Shown here in pieces: positions 35,393 through 42,633 of a stretch of 64,000 nucleotides of DNA. Made by a program: the position numbers and the translations under genes. Below the pieces are notes generated by a model. That model worked only from the letters and a program-made list of their open reading frames with translations, ran no database searches and had not been told where the DNA came from. The DNA lies in NCBI RefSeq assembly GCF_000244955.1, contig NZ_CM001439.1:2756628-2820627 (forward strand). Reading direction: 5' to 3'. Each line of letters opens with the position of its first letter. The first letter of the stretch is position 1. The stretch comes from Saccharomonospora marina XMU15. GTDB lineage: Bacteria; Actinomycetota; Actinomycetes; Mycobacteriales; Pseudonocardiaceae.

Positions 35393-36106
35393 TCAGGCGG
35401 TGACGAGGTCGGGCGCGACGTAGGTGTCGTAGAGCGCCTTGGTGTAGGCGAACCGCATCTCCGCGCCCCAGCGAACGAAGTCCAGGCAACGCTGCTGCAG
35501 TGCGGGCGTGTCGGCGTGGTCGAGCACGATCTGGAACCCGCGCTCGCCGTGCACCTCGTCGGAGGTGATGTGCAGGTCGAAGAACTCGATCTCGTCCTCG
35601 GTGAAGCCGTACACCTCCCGCAGCGGCACGATCTGCTTGCGGTAGATGCTCGGCACCTGCGACTCCAGCCCCACCACCAGCGCCGCCGTGGCGACGGCGA
35701 AGTGCTCACGCATAGCGGTGGCATAGCACCACGCCTGCAGGCCACGGGTGACCGCGTTCATGTTCTTCGGGTCCTGCACCCGCTCCCGGGTGGTACCGCA
35801 CGCCTGCGCGAACCGGATGAGCAGGTCGGTGTGGCGGATGTCGGCGAGTTCCTCCTCGTACATGTTCTGCAGCAGGAAGTCCTTGGCGCCGGTGCAGGAT
35901 TCGGGCGTGTTGCCGTAGATGTAGCCGAGGTAGTCGGCGAAGGGACCCACGTAGTGGTAGTGGTTCTCCGCCCAGCGGGCGAAGTGGTGGCGCTTGAGTT
36001 CGCCGTCCGCCCACGCCTTGCTGAACGACGCGTTCTTCGCCTCTCGGCCCTTGATGGCGTCCTCCAGCGCGGCGCGGAACTCGGTGTGCGGGAGAAGCTC
36101 GGTCAT
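35393..36106 (-). CDS. Haem-oxygenase-like diiron oxidase (HDO; TenA/PqqC/CADD-like)
   Basis: 237 residues from the ATG at 36106, preceded by GGAGGTGG. The all-helical TenA-like fold carries a complete HDO metal set: E85 and H92 (EEELADIRH), E148 (VGLESQ), and H179-D183-H186 (HITSDEVH). The spacing matches the CADD protein of Chlamydia (E81, H88, E142, H174, D178, H181), so an Fe2 site is well supported. HDOs oxidise amines, acids or amino acids with O2. The two Rieske proteins and the reductase next to it would supply electrons. The substrate is unknown. Confidence 0.85.
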   Translation of the reverse strand: MTELLPHTEFRAALEDAIKGREAKNASFSKAWADGELKRHHFARWAENHYHYVGPFADYLGYIYGNTPESCTGAKDFLLQNMYEEELADIRHTDLLIRFAQACGTTRERVQDPKNMNAVTRGLQAWCYATAMREHFAVATAALVVGLESQVPSIYRKQIVPLREVYGFTEDEIEFFDLHITSDEVHGERGFQIVLDHADTPALQQRCLDFVRWGAEMRFAYTKALYDTYVAPDLVTA

Positions 36107-36292
36107 GTGGACCACCTCCGGGGATTCGCTGCGGTTGCGCTCACCCGAAGCTACGGAGCGGGCCCGCTGACCCTCCATGGACACAGTGCACGGGAGTCGG
36201 CGAGTTCTGCTGTGCACTCTGTGCTTGGGCACGGCGGGCCACGGCGGTGAGCAGCCTTGCCGCCGCCGCACCGCCGCGGTCCGCGTCGAGGT
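36107..36292 (-). repeat. Spacer containing a partial duplicate of the mshC-like 3' end
   Basis: Bases 36244-36296 are an imperfect copy of 36309-36364, the end of the mshC-like gene. Read on the minus strand past the stop, the duplicate still encodes LDADRGGAAAARLLTAVA, which resembles the genuine end LDFAIERGGGAARLLTAALG. This tandem duplication lengthened the spacer before the HDO gene. No other gene is visible in the spacer. Confidence 0.6.
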
Positions 36293-37441
36293 TCAGCTCA
36301 GGCCGAGTGCGGCGGTGAGCAGCCGTGCGGCACCGCCGCCGCGCTCGATGGCGAAATCCAGCGCGGCAGGCACGTCGAGGTCGGCGGCCAGAATCTGGCG
36401 CAGCCGCTCCACATCGTCCTCGTCGGTCACCCCGACCCGGCTGCCCGCCGCCTGGTGCAGGTCCTCCAGCCGGGCCGCGGCGACGTCGAGCACACCGGGG
36501 GTGTACTCCCACGACTGCGCCCACGGTCGGTCGATGATCGCCAGCCGCACCACCTGCGCGGGGCGGGTGGCGAGCAGATCCTCGAGCAACACCAGGTTGC
36601 CCGTCGACTTCGCCATCTTGGCTCCGTCGACGGTGACGGTGCCGACGTGCAGCCACGCCCGCGCGTACGGCGCCACGCCGGTCAGCGCCTCCGCCATCGC
36701 GGCATGGTAGGCGTGGTGCGGGAACCGCAGGTCCGCGCCACCCGCGTGGATGTCCACGCCGACGCCGAACGTGGAGGTGGACATCGCCACGCACTCGGCG
36801 TGCCAGCCGGGCCTGCCCGGGCCCCACGGAGAGTCCCAGGACGGGTGACCGGGTTCGGCGGGCTGCCACACCGCGACGTCGAACGGGTCGTCCTTGACCG
36901 GATCGTCCGGCCTGCCGCCGAACTCCCTTGCCAGCCGTAGTGCGTCCCGCTCTTCGAGCCCGCAGCGCCGTACGACGTGGCTGCCTCGGAAGAAGACCCC
37001 GCCCTCACGCACGTAGGCGGACCCCTCCTCGGCCAGCGCGGCCGCCAGCCGGATCACCGCGTCCACGTAGCGATGTGCCCTCGGTTCGTAGTCGGGGGTG
37101 CGCACGTTCAGCGCCGTCATGTCGCCCTCGAACCTGAACTGGCCGAACGCCGCGAAGTGGTCGTAGCGCACCCCGGCTTCCCGTGCCGCGTCGTCGAGCA
37201 CGTCGTCGATGTCGGTGACATTGCGGCACACGATCGGCTCGACGCCGAGCACGCGGAGGACCCTGCTGAGAGTGTCCACCCAGACGAACGTCGCGGCGTG
37301 ACCGAGGTGGGTCACGTCGTAGGGGGTGATCCCGCAGTTGTAGATCCTGGCGTGGTCGAGCAGCCTGACCCGGCGGTCGCCGAGGGTGACGGCCGTCGCG
37401 CCCGCGATGGGTCGCCGTCTCGTCATCGATTCGAACGTCAT
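36293..37441 (-). CDS. MshC-like cysteine ligase (CysRS/MshC family)
   Basis: 382 residues from the ATG at 37441 (an internal ATG at 37426 is also possible). It is a class I aminoacyl-ligase: Y-N-C36-GITPYD with HLGH (45-48), DGAKMAKST (KMSKS loop, ~273-280), and zinc ligands C36, C217 (GWHAECVAM) and H242 (FPHHAYH). The fourth CysRS ligand Glu is replaced (H246), and CGITPYDxTHLGHA is the MshC wording, so it should activate cysteine for attachment to an amine rather than to tRNA. Canonical mshC is not expected in this context, so it is probably a paralogue. It overlaps lysR as ATGA. Confidence 0.75.
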   Translation of the reverse strand: MTFESMTRRRPIAGATAVTLGDRRVRLLDHARIYNCGITPYDVTHLGHAATFVWVDTLSRVLRVLGVEPIVCRNVTDIDDVLDDAAREAGVRYDHFAAFGQFRFEGDMTALNVRTPDYEPRAHRYVDAVIRLAAALAEEGSAYVREGGVFFRGSHVVRRCGLEERDALRLAREFGGRPDDPVKDDPFDVAVWQPAEPGHPSWDSPWGPGRPGWHAECVAMSTSTFGVGVDIHAGGADLRFPHHAYHAAMAEALTGVAPYARAWLHVGTVTVDGAKMAKSTGNLVLLEDLLATRPAQVVRLAIIDRPWAQSWEYTPGVLDVAAARLEDLHQAAGSRVGVTDEDDVERLRQILAADLDVPAALDFAIERGGGAARLLTAALGLS

Positions 37442-38346
37442 GCGCCCATCGTGCCCTTGGCGCATCCCGCCCGCCCGCCCGGCGGGGTCGAGTGTGTGGC
37501 GACCACGTCGCGGGCGAGCGCGAGCAGGGAAGGCACGGCGGGATGGGGGCGGTCGCGCCGCCAGGCGAGTACGACCTCGATGGGTGGGGCGTCGGTGACC
37601 GGCACGAACGTGACACCCGGATAGGTGTGCACACTCGGTGTCGCAGAAGTGGTGAGCCCGACGGCACGGCCGGCCGCGATCGCGGCGAGCCAGTCGTCGG
37701 TGTTGGCCACCTCCAGTGCCCTGGTCGGACGGGTCCGCACCGGCCACAGGTCGAGCGTGGTGACACCGGAGACGGGGTTGACGGCGACCGTCTCGCCGGT
37801 GAAGTCGGCCATGCTCAGCGTCCGGTACCCCGCCAGGCGGCTTCCGGTCGGCACGGCCGCGACCCGCCGCTCGGTGAGCACCGGCTCCGACACCAGCGCC
37901 CTCGCCTGTACCTTCGCCCGCAGCAGCGCGGCATCCACCCTGCCCTCGGCCAGTCCCGCGGTGCGTTCGTCGATGCGCAGCAGTTCCAGCGGCGAACCCG
38001 GGTGCTCGCGTTCCCAGCGCCGAAGCAGGGTCGCGGTGTGAGGGCCCAGCGCGGCCCACGCGTGTCCCACCCGCAGCGGTGACGGTCGCACCCCAGCGGG
38101 GTCGAGCGCCTCGGTCACCACGGCGAGCGCGGTGGCCGCTCGCTCGCGGAACCGCTCGCCCTGCGTCGTGAGCGCCAGCTTGTGGGTGGAGCGCTCGACC
38201 AGCCGAACCCCGAGGTGTGTCTCGAGTTGGCGCAGCGTCCGCGAGACGGCGGGCTGCGAAAGGTGCAGCTTCTCGGCGGCGCGGGTGATGTTGCCCTCCT
38301 CGGCGATGGCGAGGAAGCAACGAAGGTGGCGCAGCTCGACGGTCAT
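37438..38346 (-). CDS. LysR-family transcriptional regulator
   Basis: 302 residues from the ATG at 38346 (MTVELRHLRCFLAIAEEGNITRAAEKLHLSQPAVSRTLRQLE). The N-terminal winged helix and the PBP-like inducer domain (LRVGHAWAALGPHTATLLRR...) are standard. It is the first gene of the leftward cluster, coupled to the mshC-like gene by an ATGA overlap, and diverges from the EamA/decarboxylase pair. A LysR-type operator (38360-38380) sits between them, so it likely controls both arms. The inducer is unknown but may be a pathway amine or amino acid. Confidence 0.9.
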   Translation of the reverse strand: MTVELRHLRCFLAIAEEGNITRAAEKLHLSQPAVSRTLRQLETHLGVRLVERSTHKLALTTQGERFRERAATALAVVTEALDPAGVRPSPLRVGHAWAALGPHTATLLRRWEREHPGSPLELLRIDERTAGLAEGRVDAALLRAKVQARALVSEPVLTERRVAAVPTGSRLAGYRTLSMADFTGETVAVNPVSGVTTLDLWPVRTRPTRALEVANTDDWLAAIAAGRAVGLTTSATPSVHTYPGVTFVPVTDAPPIEVVLAWRRDRPHPAVPSLLALARDVVATHSTPPGGRAGCAKGTMGA

Positions 38347-38359
38347 GCGCGCCAAGCAT

Positions 38360-38380
38360 AATGCCACCTCGATCGGCATT
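38360..38380. promoter_or_regulatory. LysR-type operator in the divergent promoter
   Basis: AATGCC (38360-38365) and GGCATT (38375-38380) form a perfect 6-bp inverted repeat with a nine-base spacer. It lies 14 bases from the lysR start and 36 bases before the exporter start. The dyad with a 9-11 base spacer is typical of LysR recognition sites next to their own gene. It would tie both divergent arms to one regulator. Confidence 0.6.
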
Positions 38381-38415
38381 TCACAGCCGACGGCCGCGCC
38401 CATAGCGTCACCGTC

Positions 38416-39444
38416 GTGACTCGCGCCGATTCGCCGCCGGATTCACTGTCCGATTCGCTGCCGGGTTCGCCCGGCTCCACCCGGAAGCTCGGCTCGGTGG
38501 GACTGGTACTGGGTGGGGCGCTGTCGCTGCAGTTCGGTGCGGCCGTGGCCGCGCTGCTGTTCGCTCGCGCCGGGTCGCTGGGCGTGGTGGCGCTGCGGCT
38601 GGCGTTCGCGGCCGTGGTGCTGCTGGCGGTGTGCAGGCCCGCCGTGCGCGGGTACCGGCGGGGGGACTGGCTGCACGTGGTGGCTTTCGGCGCGACGCTC
38701 GCCGGCATGAACACGCTGTTCTACCAGGCGATCGAGCGCATCCCGCTGGGAGCGGCGGTGACACTGGAGGTGCTGGGGCCGCTGGCACTGTCGGTGGCCG
38801 CCTCGCGCCGCCCGGCGAGCTTGGCGTGGGCGGCACTGGCGCTGGCCGGGGTGTTCCTGCTGGGGCGGGGCGGGTTCACCCGGCTGGAACCGGCGGGCGT
38901 GGCCTTCGCGCTGGCGGCAGGGGTGCTGTGGGCCTGCTACATCGTGCTCAGCTCGCGGGTGGGCGCCCGCTTCCCGCGCGCCGACGGGCTGGCGCTCGCG
39001 CTGGCGTTCGCAGCGGTGCTCAGCCTGCCGGTCGGCGCGGCCGCCGCGGGTCCGGCGCTGCTGGACCCGGTGACGCTGGCGCTGGGCCTCGCCGTGGCGG
39101 TGCTGTCGTCGATGCTGCCGTACACACTGGAACTGCTGGCGCTGCGTACGCTGCCCCCGGCGACGTTCGCCGTGCTGATGAGCCTGGAACCGGCCATCGC
39201 GGCGCTCGCCGGGTTCGCCGTGCTCGGCCAGCGGTTGACCGCCGTGGAATGGGTGGGCATCGGGGCGGTCGTGCTCGCCAGCGCGGGCGCGGTGCGCATG
39301 CGTACAGTCGGGCACCGTGGACGAGCTGACGCAGTTGCTGACGCGGGCCGCGACCGCCGCGGCCGACTACCGGCGCGGCGCGCACCTTCGCCACGTCGGC
39401 GCCCGCGCCGACGCCGCCACGCTTCGCGAGCGGTTCGGCGGTGA
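38416..39444 (+). CDS. EamA/RhtA-type exporter
   Basis: 342 residues as annotated from the GTG at 38416. Ten hydrophobic helices in two DMT repeats (LVLGGALSLQFGAAVAALLFARAG; LSSMLPYTLELLALRTLPPATFAVLMSLEPAIAALAGF). The helix 9/10 motif resembles RhtA-type threonine/homoserine exporters, so an amino acid or amine export role fits. The family core ends near residue 297; the last ~45 Arg-rich residues are read through the start of the decarboxylase gene, an out-of-frame overlap of 128 bases. Confidence 0.85.
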   Translation: MTRADSPPDSLSDSLPGSPGSTRKLGSVGLVLGGALSLQFGAAVAALLFARAGSLGVVALRLAFAAVVLLAVCRPAVRGYRRGDWLHVVAFGATLAGMNTLFYQAIERIPLGAAVTLEVLGPLALSVAASRRPASLAWAALALAGVFLLGRGGFTRLEPAGVAFALAAGVLWACYIVLSSRVGARFPRADGLALALAFAAVLSLPVGAAAAGPALLDPVTLALGLAVAVLSSMLPYTLELLALRTLPPATFAVLMSLEPAIAALAGFAVLGQRLTAVEWVGIGAVVLASAGAVRMRTVGHRGRADAVADAGRDRRGRLPARRAPSPRRRPRRRRHASRAVRR

Positions 39445-40774
39445 ACTGCCGCGGGAGCCGACCCCGCCCGGCGAGGTGCTGAGCCAGCTGCTCGCGGCCG
39501 CCGAGGACGGCCTCGTCGCCACCGTCGGCCCCCGGTTCTTCGGGCTGGTCGTCGGGGGCTCACTGCCCGCGGCCACCGCGGCCGACCTGCTCGCCACCGG
39601 CTGGGACCAGTGCGCCTTCAACGCAGCCGTCGCGCCCGCCGCGGCTGCGGCCGAGCAGGTGGCGGGTGAGTGGCTCGCGGACGTGCTCGGCCTGCTCGAG
39701 GGGGTCTCGGTCGGGTTCGTCACCGGTGGCCAGGCCGCCAACACTGTCGGCCTGGCCTGTGCACGGCACCACCTGCTGGCGCAGGCGGGCTGGGACGTCG
39801 AGCGCGACGGGCTCGCGGGCGCACCGAGGGTCCGCGTCGTGGCCTGCCGCGAACGGCACGCGACGATCGACGCGTCGCTGCGGCTGCTGGGCTTCGGAAC
39901 CTCGGTGCTGGAACCGGTGGCCGCGGGCGGCAACGGCGCGATCGACATCGCCGACCTGGAGCGGGTGCTCGACCGCGGCCGCGGCCCCGTGCTGGTGTGC
40001 CTGCAGGCGGGCAACGTGAACACCGGCGCGTGCGACGACCTGCGCGCGGCCTGCGGGCTGGTGCGCGAGCACGGCGGCTGGTCGCATGTGGACGGCGCGT
40101 TCGGGCTGTGGGCGGCGGCGAGCCCGGCGACGGCGGCGCTGGTGGACGGCGTCGAACTCGCCGACTCCTGGGCCTGCGACGGGCACAAATGGCTCAACGT
40201 GCCCTACGACAGCGGCTTCGCCTTCTGCTCGCGTCCCGACGTGCACGCCGCGGCGATGTCCTACACCGCCGCCTATCTCGCCGGGTCCGGCACGGGCTCG
40301 CCCGCGCTCGGCGACCTGGTTCCCGAGTCGTCGCGAAGGGCCAGGGGCTTCGCGGTGTGGGCCGCGCTGCGCGAACTGGGCAGGGACGGGCTTGCCCGAC
40401 TGGTACTGCGCTGCCACACGCTGGCTCGCCGGTTCGCCTCGGCACTGGCCGACGGCGGCGCAGAGGTCGCCAACGACGTGGTGCTCAACCAGGTGCTCGT
40501 CCGGTTCGGCAACGACGAGCAGACCGCGCGGGTGATCGAGGCCGTGCAGCGTGACGGCACCTGCTGGCTGGGTGGCACCACCTGGCGGGGCAACCGCTAC
40601 CTGCGGATAGCGGTGTCGAACCACTCCACCACCGAGGCCGACGTCGATCGCAGTGCCGCCGCGATCCTGCGCTGTGCGGCCGAGGTCAGGAACAAGGTCG
40701 GAAACGAGGCCGGGAACGACGTCGGGAACGAGGTCAGGAACGCAGCAGGGGACGCGCCGCCGGAGCGCCCCTGA
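39317..40774 (+). CDS. Group II PLP-dependent amino-acid decarboxylase
   Basis: 485 residues from a start at 39317. Fold-type I decarboxylase markers are H181 (ERHATIDAS), D259 (SHVDGAFG) and the Schiff-base K291 (ACDGHKWLNVPYD). It resembles aromatic-L-amino-acid and glutamate-type decarboxylases, giving an amine plus CO2. It overlaps the exporter and shares its promoter with the HDO cluster, so its amine may be the substrate of the MshC-like ligase (inference). The C-terminal 20 residues come from a 12-bp tandem repeat (VRN-K-VGN-E-AGN-D motif), and the gene overlaps the convergent zinc-ribbon gene by 41 bases. Confidence 0.85.
   Translation: MDELTQLLTRAATAAADYRRGAHLRHVGARADAATLRERFGGELPREPTPPGEVLSQLLAAAEDGLVATVGPRFFGLVVGGSLPAATAADLLATGWDQCAFNAAVAPAAAAAEQVAGEWLADVLGLLEGVSVGFVTGGQAANTVGLACARHHLLAQAGWDVERDGLAGAPRVRVVACRERHATIDASLRLLGFGTSVLEPVAAGGNGAIDIADLERVLDRGRGPVLVCLQAGNVNTGACDDLRAACGLVREHGGWSHVDGAFGLWAAASPATAALVDGVELADSWACDGHKWLNVPYDSGFAFCSRPDVHAAAMSYTAAYLAGSGTGSPALGDLVPESSRRARGFAVWAALRELGRDGLARLVLRCHTLARRFASALADGGAEVANDVVLNQVLVRFGNDEQTARVIEAVQRDGTCWLGGTTWRGNRYLRIAVSNHSTTEADVDRSAAAILRCAAEVRNKVGNEAGNDVGNEVRNAAGDAPPERP
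40685..40744 (+). repeat. 12-bp tandem repeat at the 3' end of the decarboxylase gene
   Basis: Five imperfect 12-base units (GTCAGGAACAAG, GTCGGAAACGAG, GCCGGGAACGAC, GTCGGGAACGAG, GTCAGGAACGCA) encode repeated [VA]-[RG]-N-[KED] tetrads in the C-terminal tail. The last units overlap the 3' end of the convergent gene. Copy number may vary between strains. Confidence 0.8.
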
Positions 40775-40994
40775 GCCTGGCGACCGTCTCACGCAGGTAC
40801 TTCACCTCGCGGGTCAACTCATCGATGCGCTGCCGGTCCTGCCTGGCCGAAGCCGCCTCCAGGCTTGCCCGGTCGCGGGCGATGCCGCGCAGTTTCTCGA
40901 CCTCGCGTGTCAGGGCTCGCACTGAATTCTGCTCCGTGCTCGCCAGTGGAAGCCCGCAGTGCGGGCAGGATTGCGTGCCGCTCGCGCCGCTCAT
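40734..40994 (-). CDS. Small zinc-ribbon coiled-coil protein
   Basis: 86 residues from the ATG at 40994. An N-terminal half zinc ribbon (CPHCG, with a single CxxC) is followed by a long helix with heptad-like Leu spacing (ALTREVEKLRGIARDRASLEAASARQDRQRIDELTREVKYLRETVARLRG). It is predicted to form a coiled coil. With one CxxC it may bind zinc across a dimer. I know no function. It is convergent with the decarboxylase and overlaps its end. Confidence 0.65.
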   Translation of the reverse strand: MSGASGTQSCPHCGLPLASTEQNSVRALTREVEKLRGIARDRASLEAASARQDRQRIDELTREVKYLRETVARLRGAPAARPLLRS

Positions 40995-41233
40995 ATCGCA
41001 CCCCGATCGGTTGCCGTCGAGCGCCGACGCTACGCGCGCCGTTCTCGCGACGACAATGAGCGCGGGCACAAACCGTGCCCCGCCAATCTGTGGCGGGACA
41101 CAACGGCAGGCCCATGCCGGCACGCCGCTGCGCGACAGCGCGGTGGAGTACCGGGCGGCGCGGTTGCACCGGCAGGTGAACGACAACCTCCTAGGGTCGC
41201 CGAACATATCTTTGCCAGCCGTGCAACCGGGGT

Positions 41234-41288
41234 TTTCGGCAGCCGAAAGGCTGTTCGGGGAATTGTCGTTGTGGCCGAGCACAACGAC
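41234..41288 (+). promoter_or_regulatory. Two inverted repeats upstream of the second PucR gene
   Basis: TTTCGGC-A-GCCGAAA (41234-41248) is a perfect 7-bp palindrome, and GTCGTTGTG (41265-41273) with CACAACGAC (41280-41288) a 9-bp inverted repeat with a six-base loop, ending 40 bases before the ATG at 41329. They are candidate operators or a 5'UTR hairpin. The rest of the 334-base stretch 40995-41328 shows nothing else. Confidence 0.5.
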
Positions 41289-41328
41289 TTCGACCTCGCG
41301 GGGCGGCGGTTTCTGCTAACCTCCCCGC

Positions 41329-42633
41329 ATGGCGGCGCCGAGGATGGCGGAAACCGGCGAAATCGGGCGCGAGAACGTCGCGCTTCGACGCCTGGTCGCG
41401 GTTTACCGCCACCTGTCCAGCCTGGCGGTGCAGGACGACGGCATCGAGGCGGTCATCGAACTGATCGCCGAGCGTGTCGATGCCACCGTGGCCGTCGTCG
41501 ACGACAAGCTCACCGTGCTCGCGGCCGCGTCGCCCTCGGCGAGCACCGACGAGGCGGCACGGCTGGTGGGTGAGCGCATGGTGCACCCGAGGCTGGCGCA
41601 GGTGCTCGGTGTCGCGGGCAGGACCCGGCGCGCGCTGCGGCTGCCCGACGTCGAGGAGGCCGCGCCCGTCGTCGTCGCTCCCGTCCTCGTCGGCGACGAG
41701 GTCCCCGCCTACCTGATGACACTGGACGAGACCGCCGAGCGCACCGGTGAGGACCTGCGGCTGCTGCTGACCGAGCACGCGGCGACGATCTGCGGCGTGA
41801 TCCTCGGCCGCGAGCGGGTGGTGGCCGCCGCCGCGACGCAGGTTCGCTACGACCTCGTCGAGGGCCTGCTGTCCGGAACCGGCGGGGACGCCGAGGAGGT
41901 ACTGCGGTGGGCTCGCCACCTCGGTTACGACACCGAGTGCGACCACCGGGTGATCTGCCTGGTGTACGACGACGAGCAGGGCCTCGGCGGCGAGAGCGCG
42001 GAGTTGGGCAGCCGCGTGGCGGCGGCCGTGGAACGCTTCTTCACCACGCACGCGCCGGAGGCCATCACGGCGGTGCGCGATGCCGAGGTGGTCGTGGTGC
42101 TCGGCGAACCCGATCCGGAGGCGCCCAGAGCCGAGCGGCTGGCGCGGGACTGCCTGCGCCGGATGCGGGAACTGTTCCGCACCGTCGCGGTCACCGCGGG
42201 GATCGGGGCGACCTGCCGTGCGCCGACGGAGATCGCCCGCTCCTACGGTGAGGCGCGGCGCACGGTGGAGGTGACCAGGCGGATGGGCCGCACCGGGGTC
42301 GCCGTCTCCTTCGAGGACCTCGGAATCCACCGGCTGCTGTTGCAGGTGGCCGATCCCGAGCAGTTGCGGCAGTTCGCACGCGAGGTGTTCGGCGGGCTCA
42401 CCACGGGCGGGCGCGGCAACGCCGCCGACTACCTCACCACCCTCGGCTGCTACTTCAGGGCCAACAACAGCCCGCAGCGCGCCTCGCAGGTGCTGCATGT
42501 GCACCCGAACACGGTGACCTACCGGGTACGCAGGGTGGAGGAGCTGACCTCGCTGGACTTCGGCAGCTACCGTGACCGGTTGCTGGCGCAGGTCGCGCTG
42601 GAGATCCTGGACGCGGTCGGGGAGGGACGATGA
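41329..42633 (+). CDS. PucR/CdaR-type transcriptional regulator
   Basis: 434 residues. A GAF-like N-terminal half (LSSLAVQDDGIEAVIELIAERVDATVAVVDDKLTVLAAASP) and a GGDEF-like central region precede a C-terminal HTH (YFRANNSPQRASQVLHVHPNTVTYRVRRVEELTSLDF). It belongs to the PucR/CdaR helix-turn-helix group. It overlaps the metH::metF-like gene by four bases, suggesting it is in the same transcript and may regulate it. Two palindromes lie in its promoter. Confidence 0.85.
   Translation: MAAPRMAETGEIGRENVALRRLVAVYRHLSSLAVQDDGIEAVIELIAERVDATVAVVDDKLTVLAAASPSASTDEAARLVGERMVHPRLAQVLGVAGRTRRALRLPDVEEAAPVVVAPVLVGDEVPAYLMTLDETAERTGEDLRLLLTEHAATICGVILGRERVVAAAATQVRYDLVEGLLSGTGGDAEEVLRWARHLGYDTECDHRVICLVYDDEQGLGGESAELGSRVAAAVERFFTTHAPEAITAVRDAEVVVVLGEPDPEAPRAERLARDCLRRMRELFRTVAVTAGIGATCRAPTEIARSYGEARRTVEVTRRMGRTGVAVSFEDLGIHRLLLQVADPEQLRQFAREVFGGLTTGGRGNAADYLTTLGCYFRANNSPQRASQVLHVHPNTVTYRVRRVEELTSLDFGSYRDRLLAQVALEILDAVGEGR

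Noticed and set aside
36293-38359. 688-residue minus frame joining the end of LysR to the MshC-like protein
   Set aside because: The upstream part is a shadow of lysR; the MshC-like protein starts at 37441.
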